This document shows positions 18,736 to 27,748 of a stretch of DNA of 64,000 nt, piece after piece; the stretch's first letter is position 1; every line of letters starts with the position of its first letter. The stretch is from assembly GCA_017642935.1 (NCBI GenBank), contig JAEPOK010000003.1:186001-250000 (forward strand), given 5' to 3'. A program made the translations under genes and the position numbers. This stretch comes from Hyphomicrobiales bacterium (GTDB lineage Bacteria; Pseudomonadota; Alphaproteobacteria; Rhizobiales; MH13). Below the pieces are notes generated by a model that worked only from the letters and a program-made list of their open reading frames with translations, was not told the origin of the DNA and made no database searches.

Positions 18736-19953
18736 TTGGCCGAAACACTTCGCCTTTCCAGCAGTTCCGATCAGCGCGAGTCGACCCGTCACCAGGTGCT
18801 CGATGCCATCCGCAACGCCGGTCGCATCGCACGCACCGACATTGCCAAGCAGACGCAGGTTAGCCCGGCGACGGTCACGGCGATTACCTCTGAGTTGTTG
18901 GGCGCGGGATTAATTGAGGAAATTGAGCCTGACGCGGATCGCACAACGGTCAAACGCGGTCGCCCGAGGGTGGCGCTTCGCATTTGCGGGGCCGCGCATT
19001 TGATCGCTGGCATCAAGATATCCGACAAATCCGCAACGGCCATTCTGGTGGATTTTGACGGCAACACAATTGGCCATCGCGAGACGCCGTTGCCCACCTC
19101 CGTCGTCGCGCCGTCGGAGCTGGTCGCCATCATCCGTCGCTTGCTTGACGATGTAACGCAAGGTTTGGGGCGACGCCTAACCGACATTTCCGGCGTCGGC
19201 ATCGGACTGGCGGGCCTGATCGATGCCAAGCGCAACTTTGTCTATTGGTCGCCGTCGCTCAATACGCGCGATGTGGAGCTCGGCCGCATGATCAGCCAGG
19301 CCCTCCCCTTCCCATCGTTCGTCGATAACGATGCCAATCTCGTCGCTATGGCCGAGCAGCATTTCGGCATAGGACGTGGCGAATCCGACTTCGTGGTGAT
19401 CACCATCGAACATGGCGTCGGGATGGGCATTGTGATCGACAACGCCATTTACCGCGGCGAACGCGGTTGCGGCGCAGAATTCGGACATACAAAAGTGCAC
19501 CTAGATGGTGCGCTCTGCCGATGCGGCCAACGCGGCTGCCTGGAAGCCTATGTCGGCGACTATGCGCTTTTGCGTGAAGCCAGCATACTCAACAGCACGC
19601 AGCCGGAAAGCGATCTGGCCGCGCTCTACGAGCAGGCGCAAAACGGCGATGCGATGGCGCGATCGATCTTTGACCGTGCCGGCCGCATGTTCGCGATGGG
19701 CCTGGCCAACGTCATCAACATCTTTGATCCGAAACTTGTCATCCTCTCCGGCGAACAGATGGAGCACGACTTCCTCTATTCGCAGGAGGTTCTCGAGCGC
19801 GTGTGGGCTTCAATCGTCCATGTCGATAGTGAGCGCCCGGACATCCGCGTGCATAAATGGGGTGATCTCATGTGGGCGAAAGGCGCGGCCGCTTACGCCA
19901 TCGAGCAGGTTTCCAACACCACCATTCAAAGGCTTGCAGCCCATGCGGCGTAG
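18736..19953 (+). CDS. ROK family transcriptional regulator (XylR-type repressor)
   Basis: A 405-residue ROK protein. An N-terminal winged helix-turn-helix (about residues 16-62, 'RTDIAKQTQVSPATVTAI') binds DNA. The C-terminal sugar-kinase-like domain has the zinc motif CRCGQRGC at 261-268 and 'FVDNDANLVAMAE'. Such regulators typically release the operator when they bind a sugar, here probably xylose. The start is TTG 18736, supported by GGAGGA about 6 nt upstream. The gene is divergent from xylFHG, the usual arrangement for a local repressor. Its last codons overlap the start of the following secreted-protein gene. Confidence 0.9.
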   Translation: MAETLRLSSSSDQRESTRHQVLDAIRNAGRIARTDIAKQTQVSPATVTAITSELLGAGLIEEIEPDADRTTVKRGRPRVALRICGAAHLIAGIKISDKSATAILVDFDGNTIGHRETPLPTSVVAPSELVAIIRRLLDDVTQGLGRRLTDISGVGIGLAGLIDAKRNFVYWSPSLNTRDVELGRMISQALPFPSFVDNDANLVAMAEQHFGIGRGESDFVVITIEHGVGMGIVIDNAIYRGERGCGAEFGHTKVHLDGALCRCGQRGCLEAYVGDYALLREASILNSTQPESDLAALYEQAQNGDAMARSIFDRAGRMFAMGLANVINIFDPKLVILSGEQMEHDFLYSQEVLERVWASIVHVDSERPDIRVHKWGDLMWAKGAAAYAIEQVSNTTIQRLAAHAA

Positions 19954-21478
19954 CATGACGGCCGGTTTGTCGGTGGCCGTGGTTCTAAGCAGCGCTGCAA
20001 CGGCCTCCGCCCACCCCCGGTTCGAACCTCGTCCGATCGATCGCCATGTTTACGGCGGCGGATGGGAGCATTTCGTCGGCGGTGGCTTAGCAGCCTTCGA
20101 TTGCAATGGTGACAACTTGCCGGAGCTCTACGCGGCGGGCGGCGAGAACCCGGCCCAGCTTTACTTGAATACGTCTGCAACAGGCAGACAACTCAGCTTT
20201 AATAAACAAACGCCGCAAGCACTGGCGCTGACGGGAGTTATCGGCGCCTATCCACTCGACATTGATGGCGACGGCCTTCTCGATCTTGCCATCCTGCGCG
20301 TCGGCGAGAACCTTCTAATGCGAGGCATGGGCGACTGCGCCTTCGCACGCTTTGAAGGCTTGAACTTTGACGGCGGCGACAGCTGGACAACGGCCTTTTC
20401 CGCCACATGGGAAACCGGTGAAAGTCTACCGACGTTGGCCTTCGGCAACTATGTCGATCGCACCAATCCCGATGGTCCGTTTGAGGCATGCGATGCCAAT
20501 GTGCTGCTGCGACCAAATGGCGATCACTATCAGAGCCCGACGTTGCTCACGCCCGGATACTGCGCGCTTTCCATGCTCTTTTCCGACTGGGGCCGCCAAG
20601 GACGCGCCGATCTTCGGATCTCCAATGACCGTCACTACTATGTGCGTGGCGGCGAAGAGCAGATGTGGGCCATGGACGCCTCTCCTCGCCTTTATGGGCC
20701 GCAGGATGGCTGGCAGAGCCATCAGCTTTGGGGCATGGGCATCGCCACCCGCGACTTGGACGGCGACGGGCTCTCGGAAGTCTATCTGACGTCGATGGGT
20801 GATCAGCGTTTGCAGTTGATTGAGCCGGATGCGAGCGCCCCTACGTTCAAAGATGCACCCTTTGAATCGGGAGCCACGGCGCACCGGCCCTATACTGGAG
20901 GCGACGGACGTCCTTCGACCGGGTGGCATGCCGTCTTTGGCGATGTGCAGAATGACGGGCTTGCTGACCTGTTCGTCGCAAAGGGCAATGTGGAGCAGAT
21001 GCCCGGCAGTGCCATGGACGATCCCAACAATATGCTCCTCGGCCAAGATGGTGGTGTGCGATTTGAGGAAGTCGGCTTAGAGGCGGGCATTGCCAGCCTA
21101 CACCGCAGCCGAGGCGCGGTCCTGATGGACCTGAATCTCGATGGCCGCGAGGACCTGGCCGTGGTGAATCGCGGCGCGCCGATGGAACTCTATGAGAATG
21201 TCACGCCCGAGACCGGCGCATGGCTCCAAGTTGAACTTCGCCAAGAGGGCATCAACACCAGGGCTGTTGGTGCTTTTGTCGAGGTGCGATCTGATGATCG
21301 GCTCTGGACTCAGGAAGTGACGGTGGGCGGCGGCCACGCCGGCGGGATCACTGGCGCGCTGCACTTTGGAGTGGGTCAGGTGGAGCAAGTCGAGGTGCGC
21401 GTGCATTGGCCGGATGGCACAAGCGGTGAATGGCAAATGATGTTGACCGGCCAACGCGTCACGCTAACACGCGACTAG
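19943..21478 (+). CDS. Secreted FG-GAP/VCBS-repeat protein with ASPIC/UnbV domain (CRTAC1-like)
   Basis: A protein of about 511 residues with a signal peptide ending at ASA-H. Several calcium-binding FG-GAP/VCBS loops are visible (DCNGDNLPELY, DIDGDGLLDLA, DLDGDGLSEVY, DVQNDGLADLF, DLNLDGREDLA), indicating a beta-propeller. The last 80 residues form an ASPIC/UnbV domain ('VEVRVHWPDGTSGEWQ'). It should be exported, and its function is unknown. Two starts are possible, ATG 19943 or ATG 19955; the first overlaps the ROK stop by 11 bp, so translation is probably coupled. It converges on a MauG-like gene with a 4-bp overlap. It contains many tryptophans, about a dozen. Confidence 0.82.
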   Translation: MRRSMTAGLSVAVVLSSAATASAHPRFEPRPIDRHVYGGGWEHFVGGGLAAFDCNGDNLPELYAAGGENPAQLYLNTSATGRQLSFNKQTPQALALTGVIGAYPLDIDGDGLLDLAILRVGENLLMRGMGDCAFARFEGLNFDGGDSWTTAFSATWETGESLPTLAFGNYVDRTNPDGPFEACDANVLLRPNGDHYQSPTLLTPGYCALSMLFSDWGRQGRADLRISNDRHYYVRGGEEQMWAMDASPRLYGPQDGWQSHQLWGMGIATRDLDGDGLSEVYLTSMGDQRLQLIEPDASAPTFKDAPFESGATAHRPYTGGDGRPSTGWHAVFGDVQNDGLADLFVAKGNVEQMPGSAMDDPNNMLLGQDGGVRFEEVGLEAGIASLHRSRGAVLMDLNLDGREDLAVVNRGAPMELYENVTPETGAWLQVELRQEGINTRAVGAFVEVRSDDRLWTQEVTVGGGHAGGITGALHFGVGQVEQVEVRVHWPDGTSGEWQMMLTGQRVTLTRD

Positions 21479-22767
21479 CGATCCACCGGCAGCCCACTCG
21501 GCACGCTTTCGGGGATACCAAGACGACCATCCAGCGCGGCCGGATCGGTGAGTGCGTCCAGAAACGCCAAAATGTCGGCGACCTCATCATCAGTGAGCGC
21601 GGTTGGTTCCAATTGGTTGGCTTCGGCAATCGCCGCAAGTTCATCGGGATCATCCATCACCCGCCAGTCATCGGCTCCGTCCAAGGCTGGAAGGACCGCC
21701 TGGCTGCGATCATAGGCGTAAAGCGAGGCGACCGGATCGAGATGGTGGCGCACCACCGCCTCCAACGTGCGATAGGCGCCGGCATGACCATAGGGCGCGG
21801 TGTGGGCGACATTGCGCAAAGACGGCGTGCGGAAAGCAAAGGCATCTTCAGAAGCGCCAGTCACGCGCATACGACCGTCATCGCGCGCATGGCTCTCAAA
21901 GCGCGCCGCTTTGCCCGGCCCGAGCTGCGGCATCGCGATCGCGTGGAACGCATGATCGGTTTGAAATGGGCCCGCATGGCAAGTTCCGCAGCCGGCTGGC
22001 CCGTAAAACAAATCCATACCGCGCTGCTGAGCATCGGAGAGGGCGTACTCGCCAGCCAGATGACGATCATAGGGGCTGTCCGTGGCGCGCCATTCAAAGG
22101 CGATGAAATCGGCCACCACGTTGCCGATGTCAGCAAACGTAATCTGGTTGCCCTCACCCAGGATCGCATCGAACTGTGATCTGTAGGCCGGAACATTCGC
22201 TACGCGTTCGGCAATCTGATCCCAAGCGCCGCCCGGCAGCGACAGGTGTCCCATGCGCACGGCCTGCGCGATGGCGTTTTCCGAGTAATGCCCTGCCATC
22301 TCATCGGCCGACAGCACGGGAAACATAGCTTGTGCGGCGAGCACAGAATCGAAGCCTTCGGCCATCGATTCACCTAGCGGCGTACGGATGCCGCTCGGCA
22401 GGCTAGGATCGGCTTCCAGGCGCCCGTCATGGAACATTACCGTGAATTCCGGCTCGCCAAGATTGAACAAGCCCGGTGCGTTGCGCGGTATGCGCTGCTC
22501 CGGCGGGTTGTCCGGATCGACACGACGATCGGGGCCAAGGCCGGTTGCGCCATCGCCAAGCGACAGCGAAACGCCATCACCGGTACCAAAACGCGGATGA
22601 TGGCAGGTCGCGCAGGATACCTCCTGGCTTCCCGACAGAATTGGATCGTAGAACAACAGCTGTCCGAGCATCACCCGGCGCATATCGACGTCCGCCTGAT
22701 TGGCAAACCCCAAGGCGGGCAGAGCCACTAACGGCGCCAACATCAGGGTGATCCAAGGCCATCTCAT
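21475..22767 (-). CDS. MauG/cytochrome c peroxidase-like di-heme protein
   Basis: A 430-residue periplasmic protein with a signal peptide (cleavage near residue 22). It has two heme-attachment motifs, CATCH at 52-56 and CGTCH at 260-264. 'RTPSLRNVAHTAPYGHAGAYRTLEAVV' style sequence in the C-terminal half is typical of the bacterial di-heme peroxidase/MauG superfamily. Members either reduce hydrogen peroxide or oxidise aromatic residues of a partner protein. I cannot tell which from sequence alone. It converges on the FG-GAP/ASPIC gene, the stop codons sharing the palindrome CTAG. A tRNA-Arg lies 260 bp upstream. Confidence 0.88.
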   Translation of the reverse strand: MRWPWITLMLAPLVALPALGFANQADVDMRRVMLGQLLFYDPILSGSQEVSCATCHHPRFGTGDGVSLSLGDGATGLGPDRRVDPDNPPEQRIPRNAPGLFNLGEPEFTVMFHDGRLEADPSLPSGIRTPLGESMAEGFDSVLAAQAMFPVLSADEMAGHYSENAIAQAVRMGHLSLPGGAWDQIAERVANVPAYRSQFDAILGEGNQITFADIGNVVADFIAFEWRATDSPYDRHLAGEYALSDAQQRGMDLFYGPAGCGTCHAGPFQTDHAFHAIAMPQLGPGKAARFESHARDDGRMRVTGASEDAFAFRTPSLRNVAHTAPYGHAGAYRTLEAVVRHHLDPVASLYAYDRSQAVLPALDGADDWRVMDDPDELAAIAEANQLEPTALTDDEVADILAFLDALTDPAALDGRLGIPESVPSGLPVDR

Positions 22768-23029
22768 GCAGACACCTTACAAATTTCGGGCGGCGTCTGC
22801 TGTCGGGTTTGGACGGAGGGTGTGTTTACGTTCATCGCCAAACTTTAGAACCCGTCGGGCAACTTTGGAAAGATGTCTGAGGGTCGCCCTTCCGGCCTTC
22901 GCGACAGAAACGCTGAAGGCGCGGCCAATGATTTGGAAGAGAAGGCCGCTTCGAACGCGGATCAGGCCTTCTCAGCGATTGCGTTGCAATCACCTGCCAG
23001 GCCGACGTTTTTTTGCTTCGCAGAAGAGA

Positions 23030-23106
23030 TGGCGCACCGGGGAAGATTCGAACTCCCGACCCCCAGATTCGTAGTCTGGTGCTCTATCCAGCTGAGCTAC
23101 CGGTGC
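23030..23106 (-). tRNA. tRNA-Arg (anticodon ACG)
   Basis: A complete 77-nt cloverleaf on the minus strand. Acceptor GCACCGG pairs with CCGGTGC; discriminator G; the 3' CCA is encoded. The D-arm contains AGCTGGATA. The anticodon stem CCAGA/TCTGG encloses loop CTACGAA, giving anticodon ACG. The T-arm GGGAG TTCGAAT CTTCC is normal apart from one non-Watson-Crick pair. A34 is expected to be deaminated to inosine to read CGU, CGC and CGA. Confidence 0.96.
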
Positions 23107-23215
23107 AGCGCTTGCGATCGGCGCCAAGGGCGCTGATGTCCGTCAAGGCGCGCACGCTTAGCCCACCGTTCACGCAATTGCAAGGCGCTATCGACCGGCT
23201 TTTCACGGCCCTAGC

Positions 23216-24727
23216 TTAGCTCGGCGCTTCGACACGCGCATCGGGCAAGGTGATCGCAAAAACCGCGCCCTGACCGGTCTCGTTTTCGCCCGGATCAACC
23301 AGAGAAACGGTGCCGCCATCGGCCTCGGCAAGCTCCTTAGCGATAGCCAGGCCCAAGCCGGTCGACCCACGTCGACCTGCGTCGCCGTGGAAAGGTTGAA
23401 ACAGCTTTTCGCGCACCGCCTCCAGGATGCCAGGGCCGGTGTCCGCAACGGTCAGGATCAACCGGCTATCATCGAACTGGGCGCTGACAGAAAGGCTGAG
23501 TTGGGTTTCGGTTTCACCGACGGCCTCAAGTGCATGGCGACCATTGCGCATCAGGTTAAGCAAAATCCGGAAGAGATTTTCCTGCCCGACGCGCACCGTG
23601 AGGGTTTTTTCGACCTGATTGTCGAAGGCGAGCGTGCGGTGATTGGTGAGGCCGGCGAATTCAGCGGCTTCGTCCACCAAATTGGCCAAGGTGAAGGTGG
23701 AACGTTCCGGCGCCTCCTCGCGCACCTGACCATAGGCGAGCGTTGCTTCGCAGAACGAGACGGCGCGGTCGATCGCGCGAACGATTTTTGGCGCAACCCG
23801 CTGGACATGCGGATCGGCAATCATGTCAAGCCGTTCCGACAAGAGATGAGCGCTGGAGAGGAGGTTGCGCAGATCATGATTGATCTTGGACACCGCCAGG
23901 CCGACATCGGCCAAGCGTCGGCGTTCCGTCAGCATCGAGCGCACATCCGACTGCATGGCGGCAAGGCGCAGTTCAGCGGTGCCAAGTTCGTCGCCGCGCC
24001 CCGATGGCGAGATCATCGACCCTGGATCCTCTGGCGCATCGGCGAAGGTCGCCATAGCCTCATCAAGGCGTTGCAACGGGCGAACGAAAAGGGCGTTGAG
24101 GCTGAGATAGACGAGACCTGCCGTGATCAGCGAAATGACAATCGAAAGAATGATGATGTTGCGCGAAAAACCGAGCATGGCATCGCGCAGATAGTACTCT
24201 TCGACGACCACCTCGACATAGCGTCCGGTACCGGGTTCCGGCGCACCATGAATGCGCAAAACATTGTCGCCAGCTGTCAGCGTTTTGAAGGCATCCCAAA
24301 TGGCGCGAAGCGGGTTGCTGGTGGTGATGTCGACATCGACGGCCATATTGGCCACCAAGCCACCCTGGATGCCAGCGCGCTGGGCGAGAACTTGCCGGCC
24401 GGAATCGGTAACCAGAACAAGCTCGTGCGCCTCAAGCGTTTCGAGCAGCACCTGCTGCATCATGGCATCGCCGGTTTCCGCTCCAAAACCGTAACCGAAC
24501 GCGACCGGGTCAAGCGCCGCGACGGCCAGTTCGGCATCCGCCAATCGGTCCTGCAGCCAAGTGTTGCGGAAATTAGCGATGGAGGGCACGAAAATCAGAA
24601 CTTCTGCCAGCATGACGAAAAGGATTGTCAAGACGAGCAATTTGGCAGAAAGCCCGGCACCCCTGCGGGTGCGGGCCTTCTCAATAGGCGTCTTCATGGA
24701 CGTCACAGTTGTGCCGGGGTCACGCAT
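23216..24727 (-). CDS. Orphan membrane sensor histidine kinase
   Basis: About 503 residues. A first membrane helix (about 27-50), a periplasmic sensor region (about 51-188), a second helix (about 189-212), a HAMP-like linker, then the dimerisation domain with phospho-acceptor His284 in 'SKINHDLRNLL'. The ATP-binding domain has the N-box 'LLNLMRNGRHAL', the G1-box 'VADTGPGI' and the G2-box 'GSTGLGLAIAKEL'. 'INHDLRN' instead of the common 'SHELRT' places it in a subgroup of histidine kinases. No response regulator adjoins it. ATG 24727 or ATG 24697 could be the start. The signal it senses is unknown. Confidence 0.88.
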   Translation of the reverse strand: MRDPGTTVTSMKTPIEKARTRRGAGLSAKLLVLTILFVMLAEVLIFVPSIANFRNTWLQDRLADAELAVAALDPVAFGYGFGAETGDAMMQQVLLETLEAHELVLVTDSGRQVLAQRAGIQGGLVANMAVDVDITTSNPLRAIWDAFKTLTAGDNVLRIHGAPEPGTGRYVEVVVEEYYLRDAMLGFSRNIIILSIVISLITAGLVYLSLNALFVRPLQRLDEAMATFADAPEDPGSMISPSGRGDELGTAELRLAAMQSDVRSMLTERRRLADVGLAVSKINHDLRNLLSSAHLLSERLDMIADPHVQRVAPKIVRAIDRAVSFCEATLAYGQVREEAPERSTFTLANLVDEAAEFAGLTNHRTLAFDNQVEKTLTVRVGQENLFRILLNLMRNGRHALEAVGETETQLSLSVSAQFDDSRLILTVADTGPGILEAVREKLFQPFHGDAGRRGSTGLGLAIAKELAEADGGTVSLVDPGENETGQGAVFAITLPDARVEAPS

Positions 24728-24777
24728 TCATTTGCCTATGAGTGATCCTAAACCTGTTTGTGTTCTGGAACGGCAGT

Positions 24778-26283
24778 TTAGCCGAAACGCTGCAAGAATG
24801 TGATGGCCTTACGCAGCGTGGGATTTTCCGTCGCACCTTTGTAATACTCAACCGCCGCGCGGCGCCCGACTTCCGATAGGGTCGGATAGGCGGCAACCCA
24901 AGAGGTGATGTCGGACACCTTCATGCCTTTGGCAATCGCCAAGCCCCAAAGCGCGATGATTTCGCCGGCCTTTGGTCCGACAACCACGGCGCCGAGTATC
25001 TTCCCGCGCTTGGTGGTGAAAACTTTGATGAAGCCCTCGGTCGTACGCTCGGCGATGGCGCGATCATTCTCATGGAAGGCCCAACGCAGGATGCGAATGT
25101 CCGGTGTGTTTTTCAACTCCTCCTCGGTGGCCCCAACGGAGGCCACCTCCGGATCCGTGTAGGTGGTTTTGGGCAAAATGGTCGTGTTCTGTTTAATCGG
25201 CAGGCGGAAGAGAATGTTCCGCGCGATCAGCGCGCCGTGATAGCCGGCGACGTGCGTAAACTGAAGACCGCCAGCGACGTCGCCAATGGCGTAGACCTTC
25301 TTGTTGGAGGTGCGCATGCCGGCATCAACCTTGATGCCACGTCGGTCGTAGGTGATGCCTGCCTTTTCAAGATCCAGCCCTTCAACATTCACAGACCGGC
25401 CGGCGGCGATCATGATGTGCGAACCTTTGACGGTTTGGGTGTCTTTGGTCTCGCCCTCGCCGACCTCGATGGTCACTTCAACGCCTTCGCCATCCTTGGC
25501 GACCTTGCTCACCATCGCATGTTCGTGGATGTCGACGCCTTCGCTTTGCAGCGTTGCCTTGACGAGATCAGCGGCTTCGCGGTCTTCACGGCCAAGAATT
25601 TTGAAGCCTTCAAGCACCGTTACCTTGGCCCCAAGGCGGTTGTGAGCCTGAGCCAATTCAAGCCCAATCGGGCCACCGCCGACAATGATGAGATGCTCGG
25701 GCAGTTCTTTACGATCGAAGATCACTTCGTTGGTCAGGTATGGGACCGTATCAAGACCGGGGATCGGCGGCACGGCAGGACGAGAGCCGGTGGCAATCAC
25801 CACACGGCGGGCTTTGACCGTCGTGTTGCCGACCTGGATGGTTTGCGGGCCGGTGAAACGCGCTTCGCCGCCGAGGACGGTGACGCCCAATCCTTCATAA
25901 CGCTCGACCGAATCCACCGGGGCGATGGTCCCGATCACGTCCTGGATATGGTCGTGGACGGTGGAAAAATCGACATCGAACGGTGCCCCCTTTTTGCCTT
26001 TCGCATGGATGCCGAACTTCGGCCCTTCCATGATCGCATGGGCGTGTTTGGCCGCAGCAAGGATGGCCTTGGAGGGCACGCAACCGACGTTTAGGCAGTC
26101 GCCGCCCATTTTGTGCTTTTCGATCAGCACGACCGGCACACCGAAGCTTGCCATAACCGCCGCCGTTGTCAGACCGCCGGAGCCGCCACCGATGACGGCA
26201 ACATCTGGTGTCAGGGTTTGCGGCGCATCGCCGGGAGGAGCCGGTTCAAGCGAGGGGGTGTTTTGGGGGGATGAGGTAGACAT
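24778..26283 (-). CDS. Mercuric reductase/dihydrolipoamide dehydrogenase-like flavoprotein
   Basis: A 501-residue pyridine nucleotide-disulfide oxidoreductase. FAD motif 'VAVIGGGSGGLTTA' (about 28-41), the redox-active pair Cys63 and Cys68 in GGDCLNVGCVPSK, the NAD(P)-binding 'LIIVGGGPIGLELAQ', and a C-terminal dimerisation domain. It lacks the N-terminal HMA domain and the C-terminal cysteine pair of true mercuric reductases, so mercury is not an obvious substrate. ATG 26283 is preceded by AAGGA. It follows a TVP38/TMEM64 membrane protein gene on the same strand. That association recurs in alphaproteobacteria and suggests a shared, still undefined membrane redox role. Confidence 0.85.
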   Translation of the reverse strand: MSTSSPQNTPSLEPAPPGDAPQTLTPDVAVIGGGSGGLTTAAVMASFGVPVVLIEKHKMGGDCLNVGCVPSKAILAAAKHAHAIMEGPKFGIHAKGKKGAPFDVDFSTVHDHIQDVIGTIAPVDSVERYEGLGVTVLGGEARFTGPQTIQVGNTTVKARRVVIATGSRPAVPPIPGLDTVPYLTNEVIFDRKELPEHLIIVGGGPIGLELAQAHNRLGAKVTVLEGFKILGREDREAADLVKATLQSEGVDIHEHAMVSKVAKDGEGVEVTIEVGEGETKDTQTVKGSHIMIAAGRSVNVEGLDLEKAGITYDRRGIKVDAGMRTSNKKVYAIGDVAGGLQFTHVAGYHGALIARNILFRLPIKQNTTILPKTTYTDPEVASVGATEEELKNTPDIRILRWAFHENDRAIAERTTEGFIKVFTTKRGKILGAVVVGPKAGEIIALWGLAIAKGMKVSDITSWVAAYPTLSEVGRRAAVEYYKGATENPTLRKAITFLQRFG

Positions 26284-26371
26284 GGCAGGTCCTTCGGGTA
26301 GCCCTTGCTCCAACGAAACAGTGGCTACCCCGTTTGGGGGGAAATGGCGATGGTTAGACGAGTCGCGTGGC

Positions 26372-27196
26372 TTAGGTTGCTTTGCCGAGACTGCGGGCGC
26401 GGATAGCTTTCATGACCGGCGGAATGAGCGCGACCGTTCCCAGTGCAGCAAAGGCCAGGATGATTTCCGTTGTCACCAGCGAGCCAAGGTCAATGGAGCA
26501 GGTGCCAGCCGCCGCGCAGCCAGGATTGGCGGCCTCTTGCGCCATGATCACACTGTCCAAACCGGAGCCGACAAAGGCGTAGGCGAACGTGCCGGGCGCG
26601 ATGCCAAAGAAGGTGGCGAGCACATAGGAGCGCAGCGGAAGGTTGGCGAGCGCTGGTGCAATGTTCACCAAAGTGAAGGGGAAGATCGGCGTCAGGCGCA
26701 AAAAGAGCAGATAGTTGAAACCATCTTTCTTGAACCCTTCGAGAAGCTTTTTTAGCGTCGGACCAGCCTTCTGAGCGATAGCTTGTCCGAAGGCTGTGCG
26801 CGCCGCCAGGAACAGCGCCGTTGCCCCGACCGTCGCCGCAACGACCACCGTCAAACCACCGAAGAACCATCCAAACAGAAAGCCACCGGCAATGGTGAGC
26901 AGGCTGGCGGCGGGGAAACTGAGTGCGACAGCAAGTGCGTAGAGCGCGCCAAAGGTCAGAACCGACAGAAGCAGATTTTCGTTGATGAAGCCCGCCAACA
27001 TCTCGCGCTGCTGGATGAGGGCTGAGAGGCTCAAATGCTCATCAAGGCCGAAGGCAAACGCGGCAGCCATGGCGCCGACAATCGCGACCAGCGGTCCAAA
27101 GCGCTTCAGGAGCGACAAGACGGAGGATGAGGCTTTGGGCATTTCGGGGGCAGGCTGGCCTGTCATAACAGCGTCCTGTGCAGGTGGCGGGGCCAT
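26372..27196 (-). CDS. TVP38/TMEM64 family membrane protein
   Basis: A 274-residue integral membrane protein with about six hydrophobic segments. The VTT/SNARE-associated core includes 'FPAASLLTIAGGFLFG' and 'LRLTPIFPFTLVNIAPAL', the re-entrant signature with conserved proline and glycine residues. DedA/TVP38 relatives act in lipid scrambling or undecaprenyl-phosphate recycling; the role here is not known. ATG 27196 is supported by AAGGAAC upstream. It is transcribed with the downstream flavoprotein gene, with 88 bp between them. Confidence 0.85.
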   Translation of the reverse strand: MAPPPAQDAVMTGQPAPEMPKASSSVLSLLKRFGPLVAIVGAMAAAFAFGLDEHLSLSALIQQREMLAGFINENLLLSVLTFGALYALAVALSFPAASLLTIAGGFLFGWFFGGLTVVVAATVGATALFLAARTAFGQAIAQKAGPTLKKLLEGFKKDGFNYLLFLRLTPIFPFTLVNIAPALANLPLRSYVLATFFGIAPGTFAYAFVGSGLDSVIMAQEAANPGCAAAGTCSIDLGSLVTTEIILAFAALGTVALIPPVMKAIRARSLGKAT

Positions 27197-27587
27197 GGTG
27201 ATAGTTCCTTCGATGGACCCTGTTCTTGCCAGGGCGAGAGTTGATCGCGTCGTTGCGTTGAGGGGCACATAGCAGTGCAACCTTTCCAAATCATCGACCT
27301 CGCGCACCATCACACGGCCTTGTGAACGCCCGTTATGGCGGGGCATCGCGGCGTGAAGCGGCGTGAGCCACGCCCCTAGTCTTGCACCGCGCCAAAGAAT
27401 GCGCGCCGAACTTGGTCAATCGACGCGCCATCAATTGACTTTTCCTCTAGGCCACCCCTATAAGCGCGGCTTGTTCTGGTGCTTGCGGCTCCGGCCTTGC
27501 GAGCGCACGCCAGCACTTCAGCTAATTTCGAGGCTTCTTGGCGCATGCTGACGCGGGCGCTGGTGCTCAACGTGAAGAGTGTGACCG
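27197..27587. other. Divergent intergenic region with the rpmH promoter
   Basis: This 390-bp gap lies between the TVP38 gene (leftward) and rpmH (rightward). It contains one very good sigma-70 promoter (see separate entry) and then a 5' untranslated region of roughly 115 nt leading to rpmH. I see no open frame of its own with protein-like composition. In many bacteria dnaA or oriC lies close to rpmH, but I see no DnaA-box cluster here. Confidence 0.5.
27435..27463 (+). promoter_or_regulatory. Sigma-70-type promoter of the rpmH operon
   Basis: TTGACT (27435-27440), a 17-bp spacer, then CTATAA (27458-27463). Both hexamers are one base from consensus and the spacing is ideal. It points at rpmH-rnpA-yidC-engB, a strongly expressed translation/secretion operon. 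Confidence 0.75.
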
Positions 27588-27722
27588 ATGAAACGTACCT
27601 ATCAACCTTCGAAGCTTGTGCGCAAACGCCGCCATGGTTTCCGCGCACGCCTGGCCACCAAAGGCGGCCGCAAGGTTTTGGCGGCGCGCCGTTCGCGCGG
27701 CCGCAAGCGTTTGAGCGCCTGA
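27588..27722 (+). CDS. rpmH: 50S ribosomal protein L34
   Basis: A 44-residue basic protein beginning [20 protein letters not shown] and ending RKRLSA, unmistakably L34. It is a structural protein of the large ribosomal subunit. Its ATG lies 7 nt downstream of an in-frame GTG of the rnpA frame, and the whole gene is embedded in that open frame. AAGAG about 8 nt upstream is the probable ribosome-binding site. Confidence 0.98.
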   Translation: MKRTYQPSKLVRKRRHGFRARLATKGGRKVLAARRSRGRKRLSA

Positions 27723-27748
27723 TAGAGCGCGCCGGGCGGCGGCTTGTT

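Noticed and set aside
22873-23136. An 87-codon frame on the plus strand containing MAHRGRFELPTPRF
   Set aside because: Its second half is the antisense of tRNA-Arg, a well-known source of spurious proteins. There is no good ribosome-binding site and the first half shows no recognisable domain.
24778-26283. Mercury resistance (merA)
   Set aside because: There is no HMA domain, no C-terminal vicinal cysteines and no other mer genes. It is a MerA-like flavoprotein of other function.
27479-27587. An rnpA start at GTG 27479
   Set aside because: It lies within about 15 nt of the expected transcription start of the rpmH promoter, has no ribosome-binding site, and would give a 229-residue RnpA, far beyond the family length.
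27197-27587. Replication origin next to rpmH
   Set aside because: There is no dnaA gene, no DnaA-box cluster and no AT-rich unwinding region. In alphaproteobacteria oriC is usually not beside rpmH.
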